Shown here in pieces: positions 11,840-22,856 of a stretch of 64,000 nt of DNA. The translations under genes and the position numbers were made by a program. Position 1 is the first letter of the stretch; every line of letters starts with the position of its first letter. This stretch comes from Zygnema cylindricum (lineage: Eukaryota > Streptophyta > Zygnematophyceae > Zygnematales > Zygnemataceae), in contig JBBHKE010002847.1 in the NCBI GenBank assembly GCA_037447655.1, forward strand, positions 134,920 to 198,919, written 5' to 3'. The notes beneath the pieces were generated by a model. The model saw only the letters and a program-made list of their open reading frames with translations. It searched no databases and was not told where the DNA came from.

Positions 11840-13090
11840 AAGAAGCCTTTGATGACCGCCTCATGGACATCCTTCACACGTTGTTAGGCCGTGGGGCTTC
11901 TAATTGCGAGTCTGGGCTGCGGTGCGCATTCACGCATCCCTTCCTATCTTTGGAGGGGGGTTGGGTTTACTATCGACAACACGTGTTGCCCCGGTTGCCT
12001 ATTTGGGAAGTTTGTACCTTGTTGCTTCTACTTTTGTTTCTCGCTTGTAGGTCGAGGACACCCCGTTCTTGCCACCATGGTCCCTCGGGTTTCGAACAGT
12101 TTGTTCGCCTTCAAGCGATTCCTGTTGGACGCAACACTTTATTATTATAATACTTTATTATCCTCCTGCTTTAGTGGATATGGCGGTTCTTTCCACCCTT
12201 GTTGTGAGATGCGTTGCGTGTGTCCAGGGTTCAATTTCCGATCGGGTTGTCGTCGCCGTTAAAACCGAGCTTCTCGAGGCGCTTCCCTCTAATTCTTCGC
12301 CTGCCCGTCTCCTCTTTTGTGGTGGACCTGGTTTTAGTGCTCTTTTTGCTACACCTATTCTATCCACTCTTCAGCTCACACTTGTTCAATTCACCACCGC
12401 CCTCCGATTTCACCTTTGCCTCCCTCCTCCTCCTATATTTGGCTCTTTAGTTTGCTTGTGTGGCCGTGAGCTTGATGGCGTCAATTTGCTTCATTTCTCC
12501 CATGGGGGAGAATTGATCCAAGCTCATGACACTATTCGTGATGCCATTGCCACTATTGCTTGCGAGGGGGGATTTTCCGTGCATAGGGAGTTTCTCATAT
12601 TATTCCTTCGCACCGAATCGATCTTGTTTTGCTCGATGGTGCACGCCGCATCTTTGGTGACATTGTTTTGGCAAATCCTACTATGGCTACAGTCGTTGGT
12701 CAAGTGGCTCGACATATTGGAGTGGCCGCCCGTGATGCTGCTAAGATGAAGGAGCGTGATAATGCACACCAAGACCCTATGGATGCTTTTATTCCGATGG
12801 CAGTCGAGATATTTGGTTGTTTAGGTGTTGCGTTGGACGAGACTCCGTACTTGTGGCGGCGCTCATTTGAGCATCGGGGACATGGAAGCCGTCCTGGCTC
12901 GGTTATTACTTTTTGGGTTTGAGTGCCTTCGTTTTCTGCGCCATTTCAATGTTCACGTTGCTTTACATTGTTTTTCTTTTCCCTGCTTGTAGTTTTTCTA
13001 TATTGGCCATGCCAACCCTTTTGTACCCTTGGACTCGAGACTGTTTGCCATCGCGCCTTTTAATTCAATTTGATTTTAGTACAATTGCAA
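11840..13090 (+). pseudogene. 5'-truncated RLE-type non-LTR retrotransposon, copy 2 (decayed)
   Basis: Homology to the copy at 13482-16841 starts at the segment encoding FDDRLMDILHTLLGRG and runs to the 3' UTR near 13090. It keeps the post-RT region, the Cys/His motif before the endonuclease (CLCGRELDGVN, then HFSHGGELIQAHDTIRD) and the C-terminal segment ending near FGCLGVALDE. The reading frame changes several times, so it is dead. The 3' UTR shares the GGCCAT(A/G)CCA and TTTGTACCC segments with the other copy. Target duplications were not resolved. Confidence 0.8.
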
Positions 13091-13216
13091 ATGTATGCTC
13101 TTTGGTTTCTTGCACACATATCACCCGACTGCATCTATTTCAACAAAATCTGTGGTGATCTTTTCGGAAAAATCAAGATCTCACAAACATGGATACATCA
13201 ACTATCAGTTACGGTA

Positions 13217-13413
13217 CACCTTGAATCGTTATTAGCGTATAAATTATTAGTGTAAAGAAAAAATTAGCATCATTCATTCTAATTTAGTGTCAGGAGACGT
13301 GGTAGATTATAGTCCACATCCTTAAATAGTGTAATTTATTATCTTTAGGGTATCAATGTCAAAATTTTGGGGTGCCGATATAGCATACATAAGGCTAATA
13401 ACGATTCACGGTG
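13217..13413. mobile_element. Stowaway-like MITE, copy 2
   Basis: TA-flanked with ends CACCTTGAATCGTTATTAGC / GCTAATAACGATTCACGGTG. Its body is nearly identical to copy 1, including the GGAGACGTGG segment. The same subfamily occurs at 37285-37483. Confidence 0.85.
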
Positions 13414-13919
13414 TAGTGTCTCCTTGACCTAAAACATAGAGGGTTACAACATTTAGCGGCCCGTACACTTATGGAATTGATACAGAAAGGCAAGATAAAT
13501 TAAAAAGCACGATGGTAAACCATCTAAGTCCGGGGGTACAAAAAAGGTGGTATGGCCAACACATAAAAACTACCAGGGCAATAAAACTAAAGAGAGCAAC
13601 GGGAACAACAACAAGGCAAATAAAAGCACCCAAACCCAAAATGAAAAGGCCAGCAACACACAAAACCAAAACCACAACTCTAACACCAACTCAATTATCT
13701 AAACCCCAATCCCAACCCTAACTTAATTAAATATCTATGAAAAACAACCCCGTAAGTCCCCCCAGCCCGGGGGAGCACGTTGAGGGAGTTCCGGAGCACG
13801 GCGACAATCCATAACCGCAACAGTCGATCGGAGGAGAATAGAAGCCTGCACTCGTTGTAGAGCCACAGATAAGCGTTGACGGTAAAAAGAAGTAAGGACC
13901 GAAGGAGGAGGGCTCCCAG

Positions 13920-14148
13920 TGTTAGATTTCCTAGAAATCCGGGATTCGGCATGTCCCACACTTGGGAAAATTGAGCCGGCCAGGGTTCGAACCTGGGACC
14001 TTTCACTTCAGCTGCGAACGCACTACCACTGTGCCACCAGCTCGATGTTGAGACTGGCGGGTCCGTACCCATTTATTACGGGCGGCTCGAGTATGGATAT
14101 TTCCATATTCTACCCCGTATTGGACCGGCTTCACGTGCCAATCCAACA
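13920..14148 (-). repeat. TRIM 3' LTR
   Basis: This 229-bp LTR reads TG...CA on the minus strand and differs from its partner by about one base near the outer edge (one extra A), so the insertion is recent. It carries the tRNA-like segment at 13973-14043. Confidence 0.92.
13973..14043 (-). tRNA. tRNA-like gene inside TRIM LTR (3' copy)
   Basis: The 71 nt fold by hand into a full cloverleaf. The acceptor stem has 7 bp (GAGCTGG with CCGGCTC, one G-T pair). The D-arm is GCAC-AGTGGTA-GTGC. A 5-bp anticodon stem (TTCGC/GTGAA, one G-T pair) carries the 7-nt loop AGCTGAA. The T-arm is CCAGG-TTCGAAC-CCTGG. The pol III A-box region (TGGCACAGTGG) and B box (GGTTCGAACCC) are intact, and TTTT follows three bases after the acceptor stem. 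By position the anticodon is CTG, but base 33 is G where U is normal, so decoding function is doubtful. Confidence 0.8.
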
Positions 14149-14187
14149 CCCCCCCTCACGGGAAAGCCGGTCAAACCATCCGCAATT

Positions 14188-14205
14188 CCGCTGGCTCCGA
14201 TACCA
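14188..14205 (-). promoter_or_regulatory. TRIM primer-binding site (initiator-tRNA 3' end type)
   Basis: Read on the minus strand, TGGTATCGGAGCCA directly follows the LTR. The canonical plant site is TGGTATCAGAGC. This is the standard 3'-end priming mode, unlike the Copia elements in this window. Confidence 0.88.
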
Positions 14206-14433
14206 TGTTAGATTTCCTAGAAATCCGGGATTCGGCATGTCCCACACTTGGGAAAATTGAGCCGGCCAGGGTTCGAACCTGGGACCTTTCACTTCAGCTG
14301 CGAACGCACTACCACTGTGCCACCAGCTCGATGTTGAGACTGGCGGGTCCGTACCCATTTATTACGGGCGGCTCGAGTATGGATATTTCCATATTCTACC
14401 CCGTATTGGACCGGCTTCACGTGCCATCCAACA
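14206..14433 (-). repeat. TRIM 5' LTR
   Basis: This 228-bp LTR is followed on the minus strand, after its terminal CA, by the primer-binding site. It carries the tRNA-like segment at 14259-14329. Confidence 0.92.
14259..14329 (-). tRNA. tRNA-like gene inside TRIM LTR (5' copy)
   Basis: Same sequence and cloverleaf as the copy at 13973-14043, in the same orientation as the TRIM. A pol III start here would read toward the primer-binding site and stop at the T run before the LTR end. Confidence 0.8.
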
Positions 14434-16853
14434 CCCAGGTCCTCGACGCTCGAAAGCACGTCGAGCACAAGTACGGAGAAACTCGTCCAGTGCAACACCC
14501 AAACAACCAAAGATCTCGACCGCCATCGGGATAAAGTCATCCATAGGGTCCCGGAGGGCATAATCACGCTCCTTCGCCTTAGCAGCATCACGAGCTGCCA
14601 CCCCAAGATGTCGAGCCGCCTGACCAACAACTGTAGCTGAAGTAGGGTTTGCCAGAACAATATCACCGAAAATGCGACGGGCACCATCAAGCAAAACAAC
14701 ATCGATCCGACGCGAGGGAATAATATGAGAAACCTCTCGACGCACAGAAAAGCCCCCTTCTGAAGCAATAGTGGCAACGGTGTCTCGAATAGTGTCGTGC
14801 GCCTGATCAAATCTCCCCCATGGGAGCAACGAAGCAAATGGACACCATCGGGCCCCAAGACACGACCACATGCACAAACAAGAGAGCCAAGTAAAGGAGG
14901 ATGGGGGAGGCCGAGGCGAAACCGAAGGGCAGTGGTGAACTGAGCTGGTGAGAATCGGAGAGTGGACAAAATAGGTGTGGCAAAAAGCCAAGACCCAGAA
15001 CCAGGTCCACCACAAGAGAGAAGACGGGCACGAGAAGAATCGGAGGGAAGCGCCGTGAGAAGCTCGGATTTAATGGTGGCGACAACCCGGTCGGAAATCG
15101 ATTCCTGGACACGCTCAACAGATTTTGTAACAAGGGTCGAGAAAATCGGCACATCCACAAGGGAATGGGGAGGAAGAGAACGTGACGCGTCCAATAGAGA
15201 TCGCTGGAAGGCGAACACACTGTTTGAAACCCGGGGGATAACAGTAGCTAGAACGGGGGTGTCCCCAGCCAAGAAACGGGAAACAAGAGTAGAAGCAATA
15301 AGGCACCAACTTCCCAAATAGGCAGCTGGAGCAACACGAGCGGTCGATAATAGACCCAACCCTCAGTAGAGACAGGGAGGGATGCCTGAATGCGGGCAGA
15401 TGGGCCAGACTGGCGATCAAATGCCCCGCGACCTAATAGAGAGTGGATGACGTCCATGAGGCGATCGTCAAAAGCCGAGAGAGAGGAGAGAAATGTCGAG
15501 GTGGGAGGGGAAGTACGAGTGAGGTAAGAAGGGCGGTGGGGGAAACACCTGGTTAACATAGCAAAAGCAACTTGGGGATCGGGAAGGTGAGGAAGGTCAT
15601 CCACTTGGGCTAGATCTGTCTGTAAAGCATCTTGAAGGAATTGGGTCACGAAAGTATCTGAACCAAGGGGGCAACCAAGCACACGAATGCCATCGGAGGG
15701 AGAAGGGGTTTGAAAACCAGGGGGGGTAGTAAACGAAAGTGGAATATCTTGAGGAGACCAAATAACACACTTCGACGGCTGAACTGAAAGGTTGAGTTCA
15801 GCTAAACGTTCCCTGAAAAAATCATATGCCAACACGACTTGTTCTCTCGGCCCAATAATGTGCGTATCATCTGCGACCGAAGGAAAAAGGCAAGAAGGGA
15901 AGGCGGCTGCGGAGGCACGAAGGGCCCGGTAATGGGCAAGGGCGAACAAAGGTCCGCCGAGAGGGTCACCTTGGCGAGTGCCAGTAGCAGAGGAGAGAGG
16001 AATAATATCACCATCGGCCGAGAAGGAAAGGCTGCTTGTCAAAGAATAGAAAGCCCTCACAAAGGGGAACAATTGGACAATCGGAGATGGAGCCGCCATA
16101 AGCTCTGAAAAAATCACGTTCCGATCCACCGTATTAAATGCATTGGAAACGTCGACTTGAAGGACCAACCAATCCGGATGTACATCCAACAAAGCCCGAA
16201 TCCCATGGACCACGGCCTCACAACCCCCTCTCGTGGCCACTCCAAACTGATGAGGAGAGAAATAATCATGGAAAGCCGGTTGGAGCTGGAGACATATCGC
16301 ACGAGCCACCAACCTATATAAAACCTCTCCCACGGCAATAGGGCGGATCCCACCATTAGGTTTGGCGATTGCCACAAGGCGGGACGCTGTGAGAAGTTCA
16401 CAAATCCGAGGGGGAACATCCCCACTAGCTATAAGGGAACATACTCGAAAAAACACATCGAACCCCCGGGGACCCGATTCAGGGGGCAAAACATCGCGAA
16501 ACAACTCATATACTGTGCCCGAGGGGCCCCCCGCTGAAAGGTGAGGAGAAGAGCTAAGAGCCTTAATGAAAACCTCCCGATTCAAAGTAAAACTCTCAGA
16601 AGGCTCAAAGGTGTGGATGGAAAGGGGTAAAGGGGAAGGGGCAGGGGGGTGGAGAGCTCGAAGGACCTCAATAGTGGAAGAAGATCCGGGGGCAGGGGTG
16701 AATGGCTGTAGGGCCCGAACCGCTCGAGAAAGCTCACCAACTCGGCCTAAGTGAATTGCTCGACGATAAGAGGCCGGGACATCCGATGGCTTAGGTGGCC
16801 GACGTGGTATGAAAGAGGTGCTCGATACCCGATCCTCATGCTATGGAATTGAT

Positions 16854-17988
16854 TCTGGTGATGCTAGTATTAATATTTCACCACCTCTGGGGGTGATTTT
16901 CTAAAGAGTTTTAGGGCTTCTCAGATGTTCCATGGACAGCTTTAAACATTTCACTGGCAAGATTTCCACGATACTGATAATAACAAAAGCTGAAAAATAC
17001 AATGGATACTAATAAGCACAGCAAAGGAAAAACTGTAGGAATTACCAAATGTTTTTTTCAACTGTTTTGATCACTACAGCACCTCTGACACCCCATATGT
17101 TGCTCACTATTAACTTAATTTTAAAATTACTTGTATGCTAATTGCTGTAAAACGTTGAATATATATTAGAAGGCCCACAACCAAATTGGAACACGACAAG
17201 CATTTTACACCTGTTGGTTCTTAGATATACAAACACACTATTGCAAATCCACTCTGGCAAGAAATCATAAAATAGTGTTGACAGTAGAAAGCTGTGATCT
17301 TCTAACTTGCCATAACTCCCCAAACTGAAGTGTATTATTATACCTTTTAAATTCACAATGGCGCAATTCAATTATGGACAAGTCCAGCCAAGTTGCCGGC
17401 GCGCACACAACAGAATGTAAAAAGCAAGTGCATGAACTAGTTTAGCAGAAATCTTGACCAAACACATACTGAACCATTGCCGTATCACCAAATGTATTAC
17501 ATAATCAAAACATACAACACAAACAAGGGTTTCTCAACCGAAGGAAGATTGACAATCCATTCCACAGACCATCCATCAATTTGGCGTACAACATACAAAG
17601 TAACACTTCAACATGCAAAAGATTGCAATACTCACATCACCAATACATTCTAATAGAGCAAAAACATTAGCGGTATACACCTGATCCCTCAGGGAATTCC
17701 ACCTTGAACAAAACTTTACGAGGATTTTTCAATCACGCAATTACACAATTAAGGTCCCACTCAAATTCTAAGCAGTGTAAAATTTCTATTTTTTCTATAG
17801 AGATAACAAAAAACAATGACAAAAACGATCCTCAATGAGCGCAGCCAATCAGAATCAGCACTACAACTAAACGGGTGAAAAGTCAGAAGGCCGGAATATC
17901 AGACCTAAGCTCGTCACACACTGAATATAGGGAAAGAAGGTAAAAGAAAAAAACTAAAACACACAAAAAAACACTGAACTTGCAACTA
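16854..17988. other. Unannotated AT-rich stretch
   Basis: No recognisable exon, transposon end or RNA gene. Short ORFs here lack conserved motifs. Confidence 0.45.
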
Positions 17989-18202
17989 CACCGCCAATCG
18001 TTATTAGCGTGTAAGTTTTTTGTGTATACGAATAATTAGCGTGGTTTACACTAATTGGGAATTTGAAAGTTTTTGAAGAAATCGTCCATTCTAATTAGGA
18101 ATTAGGGTTTTTCTGAAATAGTGTGGATAATTGTATTTGAGAATAAAAAAAGAAAAAGCGGGACGGAATTAGCGTACACAACGCTAATAACGATTGGCAG
18201 TG
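17989..18202. mobile_element. Stowaway-like MITE, copy 3
   Basis: TA-flanked with ends CACCGCCAATCGTTATTAGCG / CGCTAATAACGATTGGCAGTG. The flanks GCAACTA / TAGTTGC also pair. Same end design as the other copies, with a different interior. Confidence 0.82.
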
Positions 18203-20018
18203 TAGTTGCTACCCTAAAATAGCTACTAAATTGCCACAAACTTTTGTACGCAAATGTAAAACTAAAAAACGTATTTTGGAGGCCTCTGTAAACTACCAGC
18301 ATATATAATGGTAATAAGAAACCACAAAACACATAAAATGGCAGCACATCTAACAACATTCAAATTTCCAGCATTAGAAATAACAATCAAATTGGAGTTT
18401 TTATAAGTGGATTCTTACAAGACAAACTACAGACCCCTATGATTATCACAAACCATTATTGGTGTTAGGGCCTATCTGGGGCAATCATAGAGAAAAAGTA
18501 GGACTATAAATATTTAGAAATACAAATTGTCCACAATTTCTATACAAACACTGGCAAGTAGCTGCTACTAAAGTACTAGCAAGTATGCCAATACAAGCGT
18601 AGTACAAATAAGCATAAAAATGACTTGTACCCTATTACAGCACTGAACACAATTAGAAGAGGTCCGACTGATAATAATAAGGACAATAATACAAACTTCT
18701 CTAAACAAAAGCACAGCAAGAAAAAAACTGCATGCACAAGAGGAGCGGCGTGCCAAAAAGCAGCAGAAAGTAGGAGGAGAAGTAAACATAGCCTCCAAGA
18801 TTCAATATTTGAGGAAAAAGTCATCAAAAAAACAAAAAAAATTACAAGCTGCGAGCATGTTTGTCTGCAAAAGAAAAAGAATAACAGCAGAAAAAATGAT
18901 AATACCTAAATACCACAGCAGCAAAACGGCAAAAGACAATGAAATGAAAAAACTCATTGTTGAGGAAAAAGAGAAAAAAGCCATTTGTCAACTGTCGGGA
19001 AAAACAGTAGACAAAACAGCCTTTCCAACTGGCATCTTCATTTATATGCTGAAAAGATAAAGACAAAAAATTGCCCTTTGCTCAGCCTCTAATGACAAAC
19101 CAAATACTCTCTCCCGACTGAAATATGCTGATATCATGACACGTATCTTCAGAAAGCCCGACTCTAAAGACCACCTTCTCGACAAAATGTTGTGACAGCA
19201 ACATGACAAAAGAACTTCTATGAAACCGACAAACCAACAACGCGAGAGAGAGAAAAGAGCAGTCCTAAAACCCCCCTGCCTTCCCTCTCCTACCTTCCCT
19301 CCCCTCCCTTGACTGAGGCATTAGAAGCCAAAAAAGCACAGCTAGCTTGGACTGCCTGGAGAGGGCAAGACCGTGACGTCACATGGCTTATATGGACAAC
19401 TTTTACTACAGAGGAAGTGAAGAAGAAGCAGATGACGGAAGTCCAAGTCAAAAAAGGATCTGGGAGAAAAAGGAAAAGGAAAAGGATGACTCCAAAAAAG
19501 GAATCTCCAAAGAAATCCATTGATAATGGCACATCTTCCTTGCTCCAGAGTGGTAGCATCTAGTTAGAAAGGTAATTAGAAAGAAAAGACTAGCCATCAA
19601 TAAGACGCCTGGAAACCATCAATACCAAAACCTGACCACTCCTCACCACTCTTTTTTATCTCCCCTGAACCTTTCAGCCAGTAGGCTGGAGGTTCCAATT
19701 CTTTCCAAGCTAATATTCCTATGGTAATGATTCCCTGACCAGCTTCTCTTTCTTATCTCTTTCTTTTACCTCTCCCCTCTGCCACACTGACTTCTGCTTC
19801 TTCCATATCCCATTTTCTGCAACCATAACCCCCTTTCTCATTCCTCCCAGCCCCCCACTCCCAGCCCTCTCTAAAACCTCTCCCCATAGCTGTACACCTC
19901 CAGCCACCATCTCTCCCTCTCTCCCTCCCTCTATCCCACTCCCTCTCTCCCCCTCTCCCTCTCCTTCCCCCTCCCCTCACACCAGTTTCCTACAAGAAGA
20001 CAAAAGGGCTGTCCTCCT
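18203..20018. other. Region downstream of the cold-shock protein gene, no gene seen
   Basis: AT-rich DNA with a CT-rich segment at about 19740-19980, next to the stop of the minus-strand cold-shock gene and probably part of its 3' UTR. An 84-codon plus-strand ORF at 19309-19563 is Lys-rich at its end and not recognised. Confidence 0.4.
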
Positions 20019-20552
20019 TTAGTTAGCTTGGGAGCAGTCCCTCGAAATATGTCCAGGCTGGCTACACGTGTAGCATACACGTCCAGCACCTCCTCCGCCA
20101 CCGCCACCGCCACCACCACCACCACCTCCTCCATTAGGACAGTCACGTGCAATATGTCCCGGCTCCTCACAGTTATAGCATAGACGGTCGCCACCGTAAC
20201 CTCCTCCTCCACGGCCTCTACCTCCTCCTCTACCTCCACCTCTTCCACCGAGGTAGCCCCCACCTCCTCCACCACCACCTCCTCGTCCGGCGGGATAGCC
20301 ACGTGGCGCGCCTTGCACGTGTGCGCCAGCTGGACCAGTGACGTCAAGCGCCTTTGTACGGCCATCACTCTCCTCCACGGAAAACTCGACTACCTCTCCT
20401 TCTCGGAGAGATCGAAATCCGACGGCGTGGATTGAAGTTTGATGGACAAACAGATCTTCGCCTCCGTCGTCAGGTGTGATAAATCCAAAGCCTTTGGAAG
20501 AGTTGAACCATTTCACCTTCCCTGTCTTCTTCTCAGTCCCTTCTACGGCCAT
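20019..20552 (-). CDS. CSP: Cold-shock-domain, glycine-rich, two-CCHC-zinc-knuckle protein
   Basis: Single-exon ORF of 177 residues. The start is the ATG at 20552 ([17 protein letters not shown]); the open frame extends further upstream but without another ATG. The cold-shock domain spans about residues 9-77 with the RNP motifs KGFGFI and DLFVHQ. Then come Gly-rich runs ([23 protein letters not shown]) and two zinc knuckles, [14 protein letters not shown] and [14 protein letters not shown], separated by poly-Gly. This is the plant CSP/GRP2 architecture: RNA/ssDNA binding and RNA chaperone activity, linked in other plants to cold response and development. The ORF is intact and looks functional. 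The CCT/CCA triplet runs on the plus strand are the Gly codons. Confidence 0.95.
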   Translation of the reverse strand: MAVEGTEKKTGKVKWFNSSKGFGFITPDDGGEDLFVHQTSIHAVGFRSLREGEVVEFSVEESDGRTKALDVTGPAGAHVQGAPRGYPAGRGGGGGGGGGYLGGRGGGRGGGRGRGGGGYGGDRLCYNCEEPGHIARDCPNGGGGGGGGGGGGGGGAGRVCYTCSQPGHISRDCSQAN

Positions 20553-22542
20553 ATTTATTATGTTACAACAGCTGTTACTGTTATGCAACAAAACTAACAA
20601 AAGAAAGTAGAGGGGAAAGAGAAAATAAGTTGCAACAACAGAAAGAAACAGAGAAAGAGATGATGATGCTCTCCTTCTATAAGCTTGTCCTGGTTAGAGA
20701 AAGAAAAGGAGAAATGAACAAGATAAACACACCAGAAGAAAACGTCAGGTAGCGGCTATGGCGGCGGCTGTATAAAATGAGAGAAGGTTAATTTGATTCC
20801 TCTTCCAGCAATTCCTCGGAGCCCGAGGGAAAGAGATGTGTTGGAAGGGAACGACAGAGCAAAAGCAGTCGCATGGCGACGATTTGTATTCCTGCGACAA
20901 ACACTGTTTACCAATCAGCGTCATTACGACGGTTGCGATGGGGAGTCGGCGTCGCATGTAGCCACAACAGGTCGCGAGAAGTCGTCTGCGGTCGCTGGAT
21001 GTCAAACCCTAAAGGTTACTGCTGACGATTTGAAAGGGGAATAGGGGGGAAAATAAAAAAACGGGTCGTAAGGAGTCGCAGGCAGTCGCACCGTAAAATA
21101 TTATGAGCGACAGACATGAGCGACAGAAATAAGGACGGTGATTGGGTGTGAGGATCAAGGGTTTTTGTCGCTCTGTCGGCTTAAAAAGCGGCAGCTTCGG
21201 AAAGAGGGGTTCATAGCGGCAGGGTTGAAGGGAAGTTCTGCCAATGACGGTTATGCTGGGCAGAATACACGTGTCAATGGACGCGATACGCGGCGTGGGT
21301 TGATCGGAGGGCTGGCGTTTTTTGAAGAGCACCCTGGTGACATGCCGCCGCCAGTAGTTTCGGGCCGACAAATGCAGTCATTGGAAACGGCCGTCAAAAC
21401 TGCATAACTTCAATCTGTGCACTGGCAGTCAGGATTTCTGATCACGTGGTTCAAAAGCAGGCAAAAGTGTACGACGTAGAGAAAAGCGGCTTCGGATCGA
21501 GTGTCTTACACGTGGCAAATGTTAGGGTTTCCTTTTTGAAAGAGACGCTGCGTGGATTGCCACGTTGGCATTGTCGGGGAGCCGTCAGAAAGTCGGTGAT
21601 TGACACGTCAGTAGGCGGCAGGATTCCATATTGTGAAAGGAGATTATTGTACGAAAACGTACTTTCGTACTTTTGGAGATACCTTCTGGAGTGGGCTGAT
21701 GGCACAGATTTTTTGTACGATCACTTGTCGTACATTGGGAATCTCCGCATTTAGAGAAACTTGTCAGAATTTGCAGAGGTCTTACCGTCCTACAGCCGTG
21801 ATGGTTCTCTGTCACGTCTTGGATAACAATCGCGAGAAGATTCTTATGGGATATCAATCGAACGGTTCAGATATTTCATGAAACTGCTAGGTGAATATTG
21901 GATGTGGTTGACACTTTTTGAGTACGGCATCGGGTACTGTACCACAGTCGCCACCTTTTGGCCTTGACGGTTTTACGGCTTTCACAGTTTCACTTCGTCA
22001 AAAATTCAAAATCTCCAAGTTTGCAATTTTGCATGCAGGATTTCGGACTAACATTTGTCACGACAGAGGATTCAAACATTTGACATTTTTTGGCTGGAAA
22101 AATATATAGAATTGATAAGGGTGTGTCCCCATGTGCATAAGTAAGGGTTTTTTCCTGTCGTTTTGCCGTAAAACTTAGCGCCGTACTGCCTAAATTGCAA
22201 CCGTACGAAGGAATCACAAATTTGTAGAGTACAATTTGCGTCAAGTAAAATCTTCTTGCTTCGAAGTTTGAACATTCTAGAGCTTCTGCCGTTCTTGAGG
22301 TAGAAAATTGCAAACCAAAGGCATCAGACAGCAGACACGTGTTGGCAAAAACTAAGAGCGTCGGCAAATCAATGTAAGAACGTCACTAAACCAATGCCGA
22401 ACTCAGGAATGGACCAAATCGATTGAGAAATAGTGTTTACCACCGACTACGAGTCTTAATACATTCCAAACCGCGTTGTTCCCTCGTACTCATATGGTTT
22501 ACCGTTGCAGCTTTTGTCCGCTACACCGTTAATCGCTTATAG
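20553..22542. other. Upstream region of the cold-shock protein gene
   Basis: Probable 5' UTR and promoter on the minus strand, then intergenic DNA. No conserved ORF is seen. The region is notably richer in CG dinucleotides and GTAC motifs than the introns to the left. Confidence 0.4.
21265..21516. promoter_or_regulatory. Cluster of CACGTG (G-box/ABRE-like) motifs
   Basis: ACACGTGTC near 21268, TCACGTGG near 21442 and ACACGTGGC near 21508 lie about 0.7-1.0 kb upstream of the cold-shock gene ATG. In plants these cores bind bZIP and bHLH factors, including ABA/stress regulators. A link to this gene is only inferred from position. Confidence 0.3.
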
Positions 22543-22848
22543 CATAGTTCAAAAGTAGGCGTTTTTATGGTAGGCCTTTGGTCGGCGCCTTTATCGTAAG
22601 TTGTGTTATGGGCTTTTCATGTGATCTTCTTAGATCACTACTTTGATCAGCGACCGACCGATCGTCCGAATCTGACGGTGTAATTAAAAATGTTTGGTCC
22701 GAATGTTTTAATTGGTCCAATTTTTGGTCCGAATGTTTTAATTGGCCCGAATAGGTCCGAATACAATATGGGTCTTAAGATCATATTGTATGTTTTGCAT
22801 ACAATAGGCATATTGTATGGGCCTACTTTCACCTACTTTTAAACTATG
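22543..22848. mobile_element. hAT-type MITE, CATAGTTCAAAAGTAGG family, copy 1
   Basis: Inverted ends CATAGTTCAAAAGTAGG and CCTACTTTTAAACTATG with the 8-bp duplication GCTTATAG at 22535-22542 and 22849-22856. The 306-bp body contains GGTCCGAAT repeats. The same family is at 40205-40872. Confidence 0.9.
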
Positions 22849-22856
22849 GCTTATAG

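Larger units (their letters stand above)
13920..14433 (-). mobile_element. TRIM retrotransposon (514 bp) with a tRNA-like gene in each LTR
   Basis: Two near-identical direct repeats (13920-14148 and 14206-14433, about 228 bp each, TGTTGGAT...ATCTAACA) flank a 57-bp interior. The interior starts, on the minus strand, with TGGTATCGGAGCCA, the complement of the plant initiator-tRNA 3' end with one mismatch, and ends with a G-rich polypurine tract just before the second LTR. The 5-bp target duplication CCCAG is at 13915-13919 and 14434-14438. It encodes no protein, so it depends on other retrotransposons for its proteins. It sits inside the non-LTR ORF. Confidence 0.93.
13735..16840 (-). pseudogene. 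Reverse transcriptase plus restriction-like endonuclease ORF of the non-LTR element
   Basis: Order on the minus strand: reverse transcriptase from about 16590 (KPNGGIRPIAVGEVLYRLVA, DVSNAFNTVDR, GTRQGDPLGGPLFAL, catalytic VADD); a connecting region; a Cys/His knuckle (CACGRV...RCSHGGDLI); then a restriction-like endonuclease with SRRIDVVLL and KERDYALRDPMDDFIPMAVE. This order is known from R2/NeSL/HERO-type elements. Two one-base frame breaks are visible: near 15360 in the STEG-GLGLLST segment, and near 14805 in the HGGDLI-AHDTIRD segment. The frame then passes through the TRIM insertion site and ends at TAG 13737-13735. The N-terminal zinc-finger part is missing. The copy is inactive. Confidence 0.88.
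13482..16841 (-). mobile_element. RLE-type (R2/NeSL-like) non-LTR retrotransposon, 5'-truncated, copy 1
   Basis: The element is flanked by the perfect 12-bp direct repeat TATGGAATTGAT (13470-13481 and 16842-16853). Its 5' end (high coordinate) is truncated within the ORF, as expected of target-primed reverse transcription. A TRIM element and its 5-bp duplication (13920-14438) interrupt the 3' part; removing them restores a continuous frame. Length without the TRIM is about 2.84 kb. Confidence 0.9.

Noticed and set aside
19309..19563. Lys-rich 84-codon plus-strand ORF
   Set aside because: It has no recognised family or splice context, and lies in the presumed 3' flank of the cold-shock gene.
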